Shown here: in pieces, positions 28,274-37,703 of the stretch
Position numbering within the stretch: the first letter of the stretch is position 1
Layout: each line of letters opens with the position of its first letter
From: Achromobacter spanius
GTDB taxonomy: Bacteria; Pseudomonadota; Gammaproteobacteria; Burkholderiales; Burkholderiaceae_B
Direction of reading: 5' to 3'
Assembly: GCF_029637605.1 (NCBI RefSeq)
Contig: NZ_CP121261.1
Coordinates: 3,534,001-3,598,000 of the forward strand
Length of the DNA: 64,000 bases
Notes under the pieces: model-generated
What the model was told of the DNA's origin: nothing
Database searches by the model: none
Seen by the model: only the letters and a program-made list of their open reading frames with translations
Made by a program: the position numbers and the translations under genes

Positions 28274-30630
28274 GCAACGTTGACCATGCGCTGATCGAAG
28301 AAATTCGCGACAGCGCCCGCGACTTTCTTTCGCGCCGCGATCAGCGGCAACGCAAGCGCACGGCAAGCGGAATCGATCGCGACTATTGGCGCGACATCGC
28401 CGACGTGGGCTGGCTGGCCATGAGCGTGCCCGAATCACTGGGCGGGCTGGGCCTGGGGTGGCACGCGATGGCGGCAGTGGTCGAGGAAGCCGGCCGCGCG
28501 CAATTGCCCGAGCCGCTGGTGGGCGCCGGCGTGCTGGCCGCCGCGCTGTTGGCGCGTATCGATCCCGTACCCGGATCGGCGCTGCGCGACACGTTGCTGC
28601 AAGACCTGTGCGCCGGCACGCGCATCATCGGCGTGGCCTGGCAAGAAACCGAAGGCCAGTTGGAAGCCGGCGAAGCCGCGGGCGTCTTCGGCGTCAGCGT
28701 CACGGCGCGCGAAGGCACATACGTGCTGAACGGCGAAAAGCGCCACGTCATTCCAGGCGATGGCGTAGACGGCTGGCTGGTAACGGCGGACGGCGAACAG
28801 GGCACCGCGCTGTTCTACCTGGAAGCCGGCACGCCCGGCCTGACCCTGCAAGCGCATGCGCGCGCCGACGGCACCGCCGCTTGCCACCTGAGCATCGAAG
28901 CCGCCGTGGTGCCCGCGCAAGCCTTGCTTGCCCGCCACGATGTGTTGGACGCCGTTGACGCTGCGCTGGACTACGGCCGGCTGATGCAGTCGGCCGAAAT
29001 GATCGGCCTGGCGCGGCAAGTGCTGGCCGATACGGTCGCCTATCTGAATACGCGCCATCAGTTCGGCAAGCCGCTGTCATCATTTCAGGCCTTGCAGCAC
29101 CGCTTGGTGGACGCCGTCATGCAAGTTGAGTTGGCGGCCAATAGTTTGCAAGATGCACTGAACACGCTGTGCGACACGCCGGCCGCGATAACGCAGCCGC
29201 CTGATGCCACCACGCGCAAGATCGTGGCCAGCCGGGTCAAGGCACGCGCGGCGCGCGCCAGCCTCGAAGCGTCACGCCTGGCCATCCAGCTACACGGCGC
29301 CATCGGCTACACCGAGGAATGCGACGTCAGCCTGTACTTTCGCAACGCGCTGCACCTGGCTGCGTGGCTGGGCAATGCCACGGCCCATCGGCAACGCTAT
29401 GGCGCGCTGGCCGAAGACCCGTCGCCCCCTACCGATGACGCGGCTGTGCGGGATGACGCCCAAGCGGAGTTTCCCCGCGAGGCAGACTGGAACGCCATGC
29501 CGGAAGACGACTTCCGCGCCCTCTTGCGCCGCTTCTTCCGCGCGCGTTACCCCGCCCACTTGCGCCATGTGCCGTGGCGCCTGCATTGGGACGAGATCAA
29601 GGGCTGGTACTACACCTTGTCGCGCCAAGGGTGGATTGCCCCGTCATGGCCGCGCGAACACGGGGGCATGGCGCTGTCACCCGCACGGCAGATCGCCTTC
29701 ATCGAAGAAGCCGAACGCTACGGCGTGGCGCGCGCGCCTGACCAGGGGCTGGTGATGCTGGGCCCCATCCTTATCCGATATGGCACCGACGAACAACGGG
29801 CGCGCTTCCTGCCGGGCATCCTGTCGGGTGAGGCGGTTTGGGCGCAGGGCTATTCGGAGCCCGACGCCGGGTCGGACTTGGCGGCCTTGCGCTGCGAGGC
29901 CGTGATCGATGGCGACGACCTCGTTGTCACCGGGCAGAAGACCTGGTCCACGCTGGCGCAGGACGCCACCCACATGTTCATGCTGGTGCGCACCGACAAG
30001 ACCGTCAAAAAGCAGGCGGGCATCAGCTTCCTGCTGGTTGACCTGGCCAGCCCCGGCGTCAGCCGGCGCCCTATCCGGACGCTGTCCGGCCACGAGGAAT
30101 TCTGCGAAGTGTTCTTTGACCAGGTGCGTGTGCCGCGCGCCAACCTGGTGGGCGAACTGAATGCCGGTTGGGGCATCGCCAAGGCGCTGTTGGGCTTTGA
30201 ACGGCTGTTCTCGGGCAGCCCCAAGCATGCCAGCCATGCGCTGCAACAGATCTTCAGCGTGGCGCGGCAACGCGGTCTGCTGGCCGACCCCGCGTTCACC
30301 GACCGGCTTGCCGAACTGCGGCTGGACACCGCCGACCTGACCGCCATGTACCGCGTGTTCGCCGACATGGCGCGGGCTGGGCGCCCCCTGCCGCCGGAAC
30401 TTTCCTTGCTGAAAATCTGGGCCACCGAAACGCATGAACGGCTGGGCGCGCTGCTGATCCAGATTGCCGAGGAATACGGCGGCGTGGAAATGCGGCTGGG
30501 CTATGGCGATGGCGGCGTCCACGCGCTGGCGCCGTATGTCAACGCGCTGGCCGCCACCATCTTCAGCGGCACCAACGAGATTCAACGCAATATCTACGCC
30601 AAACAGGTCCTGGGTCTGGACGGCGCATAA
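28270..30630 (+). CDS. Fused double acyl-CoA dehydrogenase
   Basis: 786 residues, about twice the usual 380-400. Residues 1-375 form one acyl-CoA dehydrogenase unit (SLGGLGLGWHAMAAVVEEAG; RHQFGKPLSSFQALQHRL; LHGAIGYTEE), and residues 400-786 a second (WPREHGGMALSPARQIAF; YSEPDAGSDLAALR; GQKTWSTLAQDA; FSGTNEIQRNIYAKQ). Normal ACADs are homotetramers, and in some bacteria the two subunits of a heteromer are encoded separately; here they are one chain. The second half has the typical FAD-binding segments; the first looks divergent. Predicted to oxidise an acyl-CoA to enoyl-CoA using ETF. Confidence 0.9.
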   Translation: MSNVDHALIEEIRDSARDFLSRRDQRQRKRTASGIDRDYWRDIADVGWLAMSVPESLGGLGLGWHAMAAVVEEAGRAQLPEPLVGAGVLAAALLARIDPVPGSALRDTLLQDLCAGTRIIGVAWQETEGQLEAGEAAGVFGVSVTAREGTYVLNGEKRHVIPGDGVDGWLVTADGEQGTALFYLEAGTPGLTLQAHARADGTAACHLSIEAAVVPAQALLARHDVLDAVDAALDYGRLMQSAEMIGLARQVLADTVAYLNTRHQFGKPLSSFQALQHRLVDAVMQVELAANSLQDALNTLCDTPAAITQPPDATTRKIVASRVKARAARASLEASRLAIQLHGAIGYTEECDVSLYFRNALHLAAWLGNATAHRQRYGALAEDPSPPTDDAAVRDDAQAEFPREADWNAMPEDDFRALLRRFFRARYPAHLRHVPWRLHWDEIKGWYYTLSRQGWIAPSWPREHGGMALSPARQIAFIEEAERYGVARAPDQGLVMLGPILIRYGTDEQRARFLPGILSGEAVWAQGYSEPDAGSDLAALRCEAVIDGDDLVVTGQKTWSTLAQDATHMFMLVRTDKTVKKQAGISFLLVDLASPGVSRRPIRTLSGHEEFCEVFFDQVRVPRANLVGELNAGWGIAKALLGFERLFSGSPKHASHALQQIFSVARQRGLLADPAFTDRLAELRLDTADLTAMYRVFADMARAGRPLPPELSLLKIWATETHERLGALLIQIAEEYGGVEMRLGYGDGGVHALAPYVNALAATIFSGTNEIQRNIYAKQVLGLDGA

Positions 30631-30671
30631 CAACAGCGCGCCTACGCTTGGGCGCCATCAGGAGAGAGACA

Positions 30672-31643
30672 ATGAAGAAAGCACCCGCACTGACGGTGGC
30701 GGCGGTATTGCTGGGCGCGGCGCTTGCGCCCGTGGCGCAGGCCGCGCAACCCTGGCCCAGCCAGCCCATCCGGCTGATCGTGCCCTACCCGCCTGGCGGC
30801 TCGGTGGACAACTTGGCGCGACTGCTGGCGCCGGCGCTGGGCCAACGGCTGGGCCAGACCATCGTGATCGAAAACAAGGCGGGCGCCAGCGGCACCATCG
30901 GCGTGGACGCCACGGTACGGGCCACGCCGGACGGCAATACGTTCGGCTTTGGCGTGCCGGGCGCCATCACCGGCCTGCCCCACGTCATGAAGGTGCCTTA
31001 CGACGTCGGCAGCATTCAGTACGTGTCGTTGGTGGCCCGCATTCCGCAGGTGATCATGGTGAATCCTTCGTTGCCCGACAAGACACTGGCCGCCTTCGTC
31101 AGCAGCGCCAAGCAGCATCCGGGCAAGTACAACTACGGGTCCGCCGGCAACGTCACCACCCCGCATCTGGGCGGCGAACTGCTGAAGCAGCAGACGGGCA
31201 TCGACATCATGCATGTGCCCTACAAGGGCGCTGCGCCGGCCGTTACGGCCCTGCTGTCCAACGAGGTGCAGATGTTTCCCGGGGATGCCTCCGCCGCGTT
31301 GGGCTTCATCAAGGCGGGCAAGCTGCGCGCCCTGGCGGTGGCCAGCCCCGAGCGTTTCGAAGGGCTGCCGGATGTGCCCACCACGCGCGAAGCGGGCTTT
31401 CCCGGTGTGATCGTGGAATCCAACTACGGCATCATCGCGCCCACGGGCACGCCCAAGGACATCGTGGACAAGATGGCGGACGCCATCGCCAAATCATTGG
31501 CGGACCCGACGTTGCGGCAAAAGATGATCGACCAGGGCGCCATGCCGGCCGCCACCACGCCGGACCAGTACCGCGCGCTAATGGAATCGGAATCCAAGAA
31601 ATGGGGCGACGTGATCCGGCGCGGCAAGCTGGGGGTGGAATGA
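30672..31643 (+). CDS. Bug-family substrate-binding protein of the acyl-CoA operon
   Basis: 323 residues from the ATG at 30672, preceded by AGGAGAG; an ATG at 30648 would prepend eight residues. Signal peptide MKKAPALTVAAVLLGAALAP, then QPIRLIVPYPPGGSVDNLAR. It closes the operon of two CoA-transferases, hydratase and dehydrogenase, so it probably delivers the carboxylic acid those enzymes degrade (inference). Confidence 0.92.
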   Translation: MKKAPALTVAAVLLGAALAPVAQAAQPWPSQPIRLIVPYPPGGSVDNLARLLAPALGQRLGQTIVIENKAGASGTIGVDATVRATPDGNTFGFGVPGAITGLPHVMKVPYDVGSIQYVSLVARIPQVIMVNPSLPDKTLAAFVSSAKQHPGKYNYGSAGNVTTPHLGGELLKQQTGIDIMHVPYKGAAPAVTALLSNEVQMFPGDASAALGFIKAGKLRALAVASPERFEGLPDVPTTREAGFPGVIVESNYGIIAPTGTPKDIVDKMADAIAKSLADPTLRQKMIDQGAMPAATTPDQYRALMESESKKWGDVIRRGKLGVE

Positions 31644-31774
31644 TGCTGGGGAAGGCATGTCGCTTGGGGCTCGACGCCCCTTGCGATGTGATGTCCCTTG
31701 CAGTCTGATCCCCCAACCTCGCGCGCTTTGCCGTACGCTTATGCGTTCCTTCCTGCGACCCTAGCCCTGCCAAC

Positions 31775-32737
31775 ATGCCCTCCGCCAAAGCCACCGGCCT
31801 GAGCCTGGACCTTACCGCCGACCTGCACAAATGGCGGGCGTTTCTTGCCATTGCAGAGCTGGGCAGCATCACGCGTGCCGCGCTTTACCTGGACCAGGAC
31901 CAATCGGTGCTCAGCCGCCGCATCAACGCCCTGGAACGCGAGTGCAACGCGCGGCTCTTCAACCGCACGGGGCGCGGCGTGCATTTGTCCGAGGTAGGCG
32001 AACGCCTGTTCCCCTTGGTGCAGACCTTGCTGGGCGACGCCGAGCGCCTGGAGCTGGAGCTGAACGGGCAGGCCCGCGAACCGGCCGGCGAGGTCACGCT
32101 GGGGCTGCTGCCGTCCACCGCGCATCCCCTCATCCGCCGCCTGTTCTCGCGCTTGCGCAAAAACTTCCCCAAGGTTCACCTGAAGATACTTGAGGGCTCC
32201 AGCGGCCAGATTGAAGAGTGGCTGACGGACAGCCGCGTGGACATCGCCATCCTGTACCGGTACGGCGACAAATGCCCGCCGGGCGAGCAGGCGCTGGCCT
32301 ACGTGGATTCGTATCTGGTGGGCGCGGCGGGCGATGCGCGCACGCAGTCCGGCGAAGTCACGTTCGACCAGCTAAATGGCCTGCCCTTCATTTTGCCCGG
32401 CGCCCCTAATGGCTTACGCAACGCGCTGGACGGCCTGGCGCGGGCGCGCAAGATCACCATTGCGCCGCTCATCGAAGCGGACTCGCTGCCGCTGATGAAG
32501 TCGATTGTGGAACATGAACACATGTACACCGTGCTGCCCCTGCACGCCGTGTGGCAGGAAGTGCAGGAGGGCCGCCTGAGCATCGCGGCGCTGCGCGATC
32601 CCAGCATGGGCCGCATCATCTCCATGGCGTTTTCACGGTCCAAGGGACCGGGGCGCACGGTGATGGAAGTGGCGGCGCAGATCGAAACCCTGGTGCGGGA
32701 AATCGGTGGCGAAGGGGTCTGGCACGCCAGCCCCTGA
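31775..32737 (+). CDS. LysR-family transcriptional regulator
   Basis: 320 residues; HTH in the first 75 (KWRAFLAIAELGSITRAALY and QSVLSRRINALERECNARLF). It lies 131 bases after the Bug gene on the same strand and is convergent with the operon ending at 32759. Either operon could be its target. The gap upstream includes a small GGGGC-TCGAC-GCCCC hairpin (31666-31680). Confidence 0.87.
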   Translation: MPSAKATGLSLDLTADLHKWRAFLAIAELGSITRAALYLDQDQSVLSRRINALERECNARLFNRTGRGVHLSEVGERLFPLVQTLLGDAERLELELNGQAREPAGEVTLGLLPSTAHPLIRRLFSRLRKNFPKVHLKILEGSSGQIEEWLTDSRVDIAILYRYGDKCPPGEQALAYVDSYLVGAAGDARTQSGEVTFDQLNGLPFILPGAPNGLRNALDGLARARKITIAPLIEADSLPLMKSIVEHEHMYTVLPLHAVWQEVQEGRLSIAALRDPSMGRIISMAFSRSKGPGRTVMEVAAQIETLVREIGGEGVWHASP

Positions 32738-32758
32738 GCCTTGCCAAACCTCCAGCAA

Positions 32759-33625
32759 TCAGAAGCCGTATAGCCGCGCCGGATTGTCTACCCACACCTT
32801 GTTGCGCAGGACATCATTGCCCAGCCACTCGTACGCCACGTCCACCAATGCATCGGCCGACGGCGCCGAGGCGCCCATCCGCACAAACGGCCAGTCCGAG
32901 CCCCACAGCACTTGATCGGGGTTGGCGGCGGTGAACGCGTCGTGGATGAAGCGCGCGTTGTCGTAGTCGGGCGCGGCGCCCACCCGGCATAGCGTCAGCT
33001 TCATCCAGATGCGGCCGTCGGCAAGCAGGCCACGCAACAGTTGGAACGCGGCGTCTTCCGCACCTCGCGCCGGCACGAGGCTACCCAGGTGATCGATGAC
33101 GATCGGCAGGTCCAGCGCGGCCAAGGCCGGCAGATGCTGCACATAGGCATCGCAAGGCGCCCACAACTGGGCGTGCAGGCCGAACTGCTTCATGCGCGGC
33201 GCTAACGTGGCGATCTGGCCAAAGCCCACGCTGCCGGGAAAGAGATTGCCCGCGGGGTCGCGCGCTTCCAGAAAACGCAGTCCGCGCACACCGCCATCCA
33301 CCATGGCCTGCAACTGCGCATCCGTCACCGACGGGTCGGCCACCGCAATGCCGCGCAAGCGGTCGCGGCCTTGCGCCAAGGCATCCAGCAGCGCGGATGG
33401 GTTCACGCCATAGGGCGCGGGTTGCACCAGTACGCCGCGCGACGCGCCCAGCGTGTCCAACATTTGCAGGTAACGCGCCACGGGCGCATCCGGCGCCGCG
33501 TAGGACGACGCGTGTTGCAAGGGAAAGCGGTCATAGGGGCCGAACACATGGCAATGCGCGTCGCACGCCAAGGCGGGCAGCGTGTGCTTGGGCGTGACGG
33601 GCATGCGCGGCATTTCGGTATTCAT
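32759..33625 (-). CDS. Amidohydrolase, LigI/dicarboxylate lactonase-like TIM barrel
   Basis: 288 residues. AHCHVFGPYDRFP and the terminal barrel motif WGSDWPFVRMG are typical of the COG3618 group that includes 2-pyrone-4,6-dicarboxylate hydrolase and related lactonases. Catalytic pieces HCH, IDHLGS and SDWP are visible. Overlaps the upstream carboxymuconolactone-decarboxylase-like gene by four bases (33622-33625). Probably opens a lactone or pyrone ring in the pathway served by this operon. Confidence 0.87.
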   Translation of the reverse strand: MNTEMPRMPVTPKHTLPALACDAHCHVFGPYDRFPLQHASSYAAPDAPVARYLQMLDTLGASRGVLVQPAPYGVNPSALLDALAQGRDRLRGIAVADPSVTDAQLQAMVDGGVRGLRFLEARDPAGNLFPGSVGFGQIATLAPRMKQFGLHAQLWAPCDAYVQHLPALAALDLPIVIDHLGSLVPARGAEDAAFQLLRGLLADGRIWMKLTLCRVGAAPDYDNARFIHDAFTAANPDQVLWGSDWPFVRMGASAPSADALVDVAYEWLGNDVLRNKVWVDNPARLYGF

Positions 33626-34236
33626 GCTTGCCCCTTCTTTGATAGCGGTGCCAAGACGCTCAAGGCGGGCTGGTCCCCTTGCCGTGGGGTATCCAGCGGC
33701 GCGGGCGCATCGTCCGGCATCGGGATCTCGTGGGCGTTCAAGGTCATGGACACCATGGTGTAGTAGCCGATCACCGCCGTCAGTTCCACCACGCCCACGG
33801 CCTGCCAGCGCGCAACCGCCTCGGCATACAGTGCTGGATCCACCTGGCCGGTTTCTTGCAGTTGGCGCGCGAATTCGTAGACCACCTCATCGTCACGCGA
33901 TTCGAACGACGGCGTGGCGCGCGACTGGATCGCGTCCAGCACCGCATCGGCAATACCCGCCGCGCGCGCCGCCTGCGCGTGGATATGCCATTCGATCTGG
34001 CTGTTCCAGCGGCGCGCGGTCACCACGATGGCCAGTTCGCTGACGCGCGGCGGCAGGCTGGTGCCGAAACGCAGCAAGGCGCCCAGCGCCTGCCAGCGCT
34101 CAGCCAGTTCCGGGCTGTGCAGCGCCGCGCGCAAGGGGCCGACCAGACGCCCGCGCGGGCCCGAGACAATCTTCTCGTACACGCGCTTCTGGTCGTTGGT
34201 CATGCTGTCGGGGGAAGGCAGCGGGATACGGCTCAT
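33622..34236 (-). CDS. Carboxymuconolactone decarboxylase-like (AhpD-fold) protein
   Basis: 204 residues. The best of three adjacent ATGs is at 34236, six bases after AAGG. The CMD-like core (PPRVSELAIVVTARRWNSQI, EWHIHAQAARAAG) has the usual R..E and H residues, but there is no CxxC, so it is not a peroxidase-type AhpD. Together with the neighbouring lactonase it suggests an aromatic or gamma-lactone acid pathway. Overlaps the amidohydrolase gene. Confidence 0.85.
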   Translation of the reverse strand: MSRIPLPSPDSMTNDQKRVYEKIVSGPRGRLVGPLRAALHSPELAERWQALGALLRFGTSLPPRVSELAIVVTARRWNSQIEWHIHAQAARAAGIADAVLDAIQSRATPSFESRDDEVVYEFARQLQETGQVDPALYAEAVARWQAVGVVELTAVIGYYTMVSMTLNAHEIPMPDDAPAPLDTPRQGDQPALSVLAPLSKKGQA

Positions 34237-34265
34237 CATCATCCTTGGTTCGGGGAATGCCACAT

Positions 34266-34880
34266 TCACGGCGTTTCGTCAGGCTGGCTGCGCGCCACAG
34301 ACGGACGCGCGCAAAAATCCAGGTGCCACGCGGCAAGCTGGGGATGCCCGGCGCGCCAGTCGATATCTGGAAAACGATAGTCCATGTACGACAGGGCGCA
34401 GCCGATGGCGATCACGCCCAGGTCGAAATCGCTTGCCGCCAGCGCGGGCGCTTCCGCTTCCAGCGCGGCCAGCACGGCGCGCACCTTCAGCGCGAAAGCG
34501 TCCAGCCACGCCGCCGTCTGCTTTTCCACAGGCTTGTTGCGCTCTTGCCGGAACAGCAGCAAGGCATCCAGAAAGCCGTCGCCCAGCGCCTGCCGGCGTT
34601 CGGCGATCAGACGCGCGGCGGCGTCCGCCGGTAACAAGCGGCCCCCGGCCAACCCGTTCAGGTAGGCACAGATCACCCGCGAGTCATACAAGGGCGTACC
34701 GTCGTCCAGGACCAAGGTGGGCAGCTTGATCAAGGGATTGTCCGCCACCAGATCCAGGTTGGGTTTGTCCATCGCGACCGGCGTTCGAACCAGTTCCACC
34801 TGGCCCTCAATGCCGGTTTCATACAGAACGATCATCACCTTGCGCACAAATGGCGATCTGGGCGACCAATGCAACTTCAT
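34266..34880 (-). CDS. Glutathione S-transferase family protein
   Basis: 204 residues; N-terminal KLHWSPRSPFVRKVMIVLYE and DNPLIKLPTLVLDDGTPLYD, then SRVICAYLN, are clear GST features. The Ser in SPRSPF is the likely glutathione contact. Member of the minus-strand operon between the flavin reductase and CMD-like genes. Maleylpyruvate-isomerase or dehalogenase activity is possible; none is shown. Confidence 0.87.
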   Translation of the reverse strand: MKLHWSPRSPFVRKVMIVLYETGIEGQVELVRTPVAMDKPNLDLVADNPLIKLPTLVLDDGTPLYDSRVICAYLNGLAGGRLLPADAAARLIAERRQALGDGFLDALLLFRQERNKPVEKQTAAWLDAFALKVRAVLAALEAEAPALAASDFDLGVIAIGCALSYMDYRFPDIDWRAGHPQLAAWHLDFCARPSVARSQPDETP

Positions 34881-34917
34881 CGTCTAGCTCCTTGTTCGTT
34901 AAGCGCCGCGACGCGCG

Positions 34918-35562
34918 TCAATGGCCTTGGGCCGGACGCACGGACGGGTCGTTCGCCGCGTCCGGCGCCAGCATTTGAAACAGGTCGCTGGTGTGCGCGT
35001 ACCAGCCGGCGCCATGCATGCGCCCCAGCAGTCCCAGCGCGGGCGTATCCACATGGAAGCGCTCACGGTTCAGCAGCGCATCGTCGCGCAGATACATGCC
35101 CACCACGCGCGCCAACACAATCACGCGCTGCGGCGCGGCCTCGATCACCTGCCACACCTTGCACTCCAACGCCGCCGGGCTTTGCGCGATGCGGGGCGGC
35201 GCCACGATCCGCGAGGGCTGGGTGGAGAGGCCCGCGCGCACCAGTTCATTGACGCTGGCGTCGTAGTCCAGGCTGGTTCGATTCATCTGTTGAGCCAATT
35301 CGGCCGACACCAGATTGATCACGAATTCACCCGTGTCCAGGATGTTGCGCGACGTGTCCTTCAACTGGCCGCCGCGCGGGCCGATGCCCAACGCCACGAT
35401 GGGCGGGTCGCTGCTGACCACGTTGAAAAATGAGAAGGGCGCGGCGTTCAGCTCACCGCGCGCCGATTGGCTGACCACCCAGGCAATCGGGCGTGGCACG
35501 ACCACGCTGGACAGCAGCTTGAAGGCGTCGGCCGACGCCAGTTGGCTGAAATCAAAGTTCAT
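34918..35562 (-). CDS. Flavin reductase / FMN-binding split-barrel protein
   Basis: 214 residues with VVVPRPIAWVVSQSARGELN, PFSFFNVVSSDPP and DTGEFVINLV, characteristic of flavin reductase-like proteins with bound FMN. In such operons they supply reduced flavin to a monooxygenase or act as ester-linked flavoproteins; no partner oxygenase is in this operon. 37 bases separate it from the Bug gene and a GST gene follows. Confidence 0.87.
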   Translation of the reverse strand: MNFDFSQLASADAFKLLSSVVVPRPIAWVVSQSARGELNAAPFSFFNVVSSDPPIVALGIGPRGGQLKDTSRNILDTGEFVINLVSAELAQQMNRTSLDYDASVNELVRAGLSTQPSRIVAPPRIAQSPAALECKVWQVIEAAPQRVIVLARVVGMYLRDDALLNRERFHVDTPALGLLGRMHGAGWYAHTSDLFQMLAPDAANDPSVRPAQGH

Positions 35563-35598
35563 GGCGGCATGCTCTGGCGTGAATGGCGGGAGGTCGTG

Positions 35599-36570
35599 TC
35601 ATTTTGCCAGCAGCCCCAGCGAGCTCAGCAGCCGCTGCATGTCGGCACGGTCGCGGCGAACGTAGGCCTCGGCGTCAGCCGGGGTCAGCGACATCAGCTC
35701 GATCGCCTGCTCTTGCATGACGCGGCGGTATTCGGGGTCGTCGTTCACGGCCCTCACGGCGCTGCTCAAGCGCTGCACGATGTCGGGCGGCGTACCGGCA
35801 GGCGCGGCCAGGCTGTACCAGGTTGCCGCCTGCGCGCCCGGCACACCCGCTTCAGCCAGCGTGGGCACGTCGGGCAACAGCGCCGAACGCTTGTCGGCCG
35901 CGTAGGCCAAGGCAATCAAGCGCCCCTGACGGATGAACGGCAAGCTGGCCGACAGGTTCAGCATGGCCAGGTCGATCTGCCCGCCCACCACATCATTGAT
36001 GGCGGGCGACGCGCCTGCGTACGGGATGTGGTTCAACTGCACATGCGCCGCCTGCTGAAACAATTCGGCGCCCAGGTGCGTGGCGCCGCCCACCCCCGCC
36101 GAGCCATAGCTGAGCTTGCCGGGTTCGGCCTTGGCGCGCGCCAGCAGCGTCGCCACGTCGCGGATGCCGCGCGATGGGTTCACCACCAGCATGATGGGTT
36201 GCACCGCCACCACCGAGCAAAAGGCGAAGCCGTCCACGCCGTCGTAGGGCGTCTTCTGCATCAGCGGCGTAACGACGTGGCCGGCGGAGGTGCCCAGCAG
36301 CAAGGTGTAGCCGTCAGGCTTGGCGCGGGCCACGAAGCCCGTGCCTATGGACGCGCCGCCGCCCGGCTTGTTTTCCACCACCACCGGCTGGCCCAGCCGC
36401 TTTTCCAGCGCACGGCCCAGGCTGCGCGCCACGACATCGGCGGGGCCGCCCGCCGCATAGGGGTTGATCAGGGTCAGCGGACGCTCTGGGTAGGCGGCCT
36501 GGGCGGCGGGCATCGCCACGGCGGCCATCACGCTGGCGGCCATCAGCAGGGATCGGATCATCGATGTCAT
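35599..36570 (-). CDS. Bug-family substrate-binding protein, second of a tandem pair
   Basis: 323 residues: signal peptide ending AAQA, then AYPERPLTLINPYAAGGPAD. Gene start at 36570 is one base from the stop of the preceding Bug gene. Differs clearly from that paralog, so the pair is not a recent duplication. Tandem Bug genes at the head of a catabolic operon suggest two ligands or alternative affinities. Confidence 0.92.
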   Translation of the reverse strand: MTSMIRSLLMAASVMAAVAMPAAQAAYPERPLTLINPYAAGGPADVVARSLGRALEKRLGQPVVVENKPGGGASIGTGFVARAKPDGYTLLLGTSAGHVVTPLMQKTPYDGVDGFAFCSVVAVQPIMLVVNPSRGIRDVATLLARAKAEPGKLSYGSAGVGGATHLGAELFQQAAHVQLNHIPYAGASPAINDVVGGQIDLAMLNLSASLPFIRQGRLIALAYAADKRSALLPDVPTLAEAGVPGAQAATWYSLAAPAGTPPDIVQRLSSAVRAVNDDPEYRRVMQEQAIELMSLTPADAEAYVRRDRADMQRLLSSLGLLAK

Positions 36571-36571
36571 G

Positions 36572-37570
36572 TCAGTCTGCCTTGGCGCCGGACTGCTTGA
36601 TCACCTGTGCCCACTTCACCGTGTCGGTCTTGATCTGGGCCGCGAAGGCTTCGGGCGTGCTGTGCGTGGTCTGGATGCCGTAACCCGCCATGCGCTCGAC
36701 CATCTGCGGCGACTGCATCACCGCGCCAATGTCCTGGTTCAGCTTGTCGATCACGGCGCGGGGCGTTCCCGCCGGCGCCAGCACGCCTGACCACAAGCTG
36801 ACTTCGTACGTCGAGAAGCCCGGCGCTTCCGAAATCGACGGCACATCCGGCAGCACCGGCAGGCGCTTGCGGCTGGTCACGCCCAGCGCACGCACCTTGC
36901 CCTGCTTCACTTGTTCGATGAAATTGGAGGACGTATCGATCATCATCGAAATCCGCCCCGCCAGAAAATCGTTGATGGCGCCGGCGGTGCCCTTGTACGG
37001 GATATGGCGGATATCCACGCCGGCCGTCGACTTGAACATTTCGCCCGCCAAATGGCTGGTGGTGCCGGTGCCCGACGAGCTGAACGTCAGTTCACCCGGC
37101 CGCTGCTTGGCCAGCGCCGCCAGTTCCGCCACGGAATTCACGTTCAATTCCGGGTTCACCACCAGCAGGTTCGACGTCAGGTTAGTCAGCGTGATCGGCG
37201 CGAAACTCTTTTGCGGGTCATAGCGCAGTTTGGCGTACAGCGACGGGTTGATGGTCAGCACCCCCATCGTCGAGTACAGCAGGGTATAGCCGTCGGGCGC
37301 GGCGCTGGCCACGGCCTCCGCGCCGATCGACCCGCCCGCCCCACCCCGGTTTTCCACCACGACAGCCTGGCCCAGCTTGTCCCCCAGCCCTTGCGCCAGC
37401 GCGCGGGCCATCAGGTCCGTTGCGCCCCCGGCGGGAAACGGCACCACCAGCCGGATGGGATGGTCAGGGTAGGCGCCTGCCACGGCGGGTGCCGTCATTC
37501 CCACGGCGCACGCCATCGTTGCGCCCCCCAGCCACAGGCTGACCGACGTCAGCGCGCTTGCGATCTTCAT
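36572..37570 (-). CDS. Bug-family substrate-binding protein, first of a tandem pair
   Basis: 332 residues from the ATG at 37570, giving MKIASALTSVSLWLGGATMA and a mature start near AYPDHPIRLVVPFPAGGATD. An extended reading to 37768 would use DNA of the thioredoxin-like gene and is not credible. First gene of the minus-strand operon that runs to 32759. Its promoter should lie in 37571-37703, downstream of the tlpA-like stop. Confidence 0.92.
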   Translation of the reverse strand: MKIASALTSVSLWLGGATMACAVGMTAPAVAGAYPDHPIRLVVPFPAGGATDLMARALAQGLGDKLGQAVVVENRGGAGGSIGAEAVASAAPDGYTLLYSTMGVLTINPSLYAKLRYDPQKSFAPITLTNLTSNLLVVNPELNVNSVAELAALAKQRPGELTFSSSGTGTTSHLAGEMFKSTAGVDIRHIPYKGTAGAINDFLAGRISMMIDTSSNFIEQVKQGKVRALGVTSRKRLPVLPDVPSISEAPGFSTYEVSLWSGVLAPAGTPRAVIDKLNQDIGAVMQSPQMVERMAGYGIQTTHSTPEAFAAQIKTDTVKWAQVIKQSGAKAD

Positions 37571-37703
37571 GCTGTCTCCAAACCTTGGGTTTTTGTGTTT
37601 GGAGCATGGTATGCGGCGTACCGGGGTGGCGCTATGCGCGGTATCGCATATCTGCTTTGCGCCGCGCCATACCGACCGCGCCCCCCGTTTCCGCCCCTGC
37701 GAA

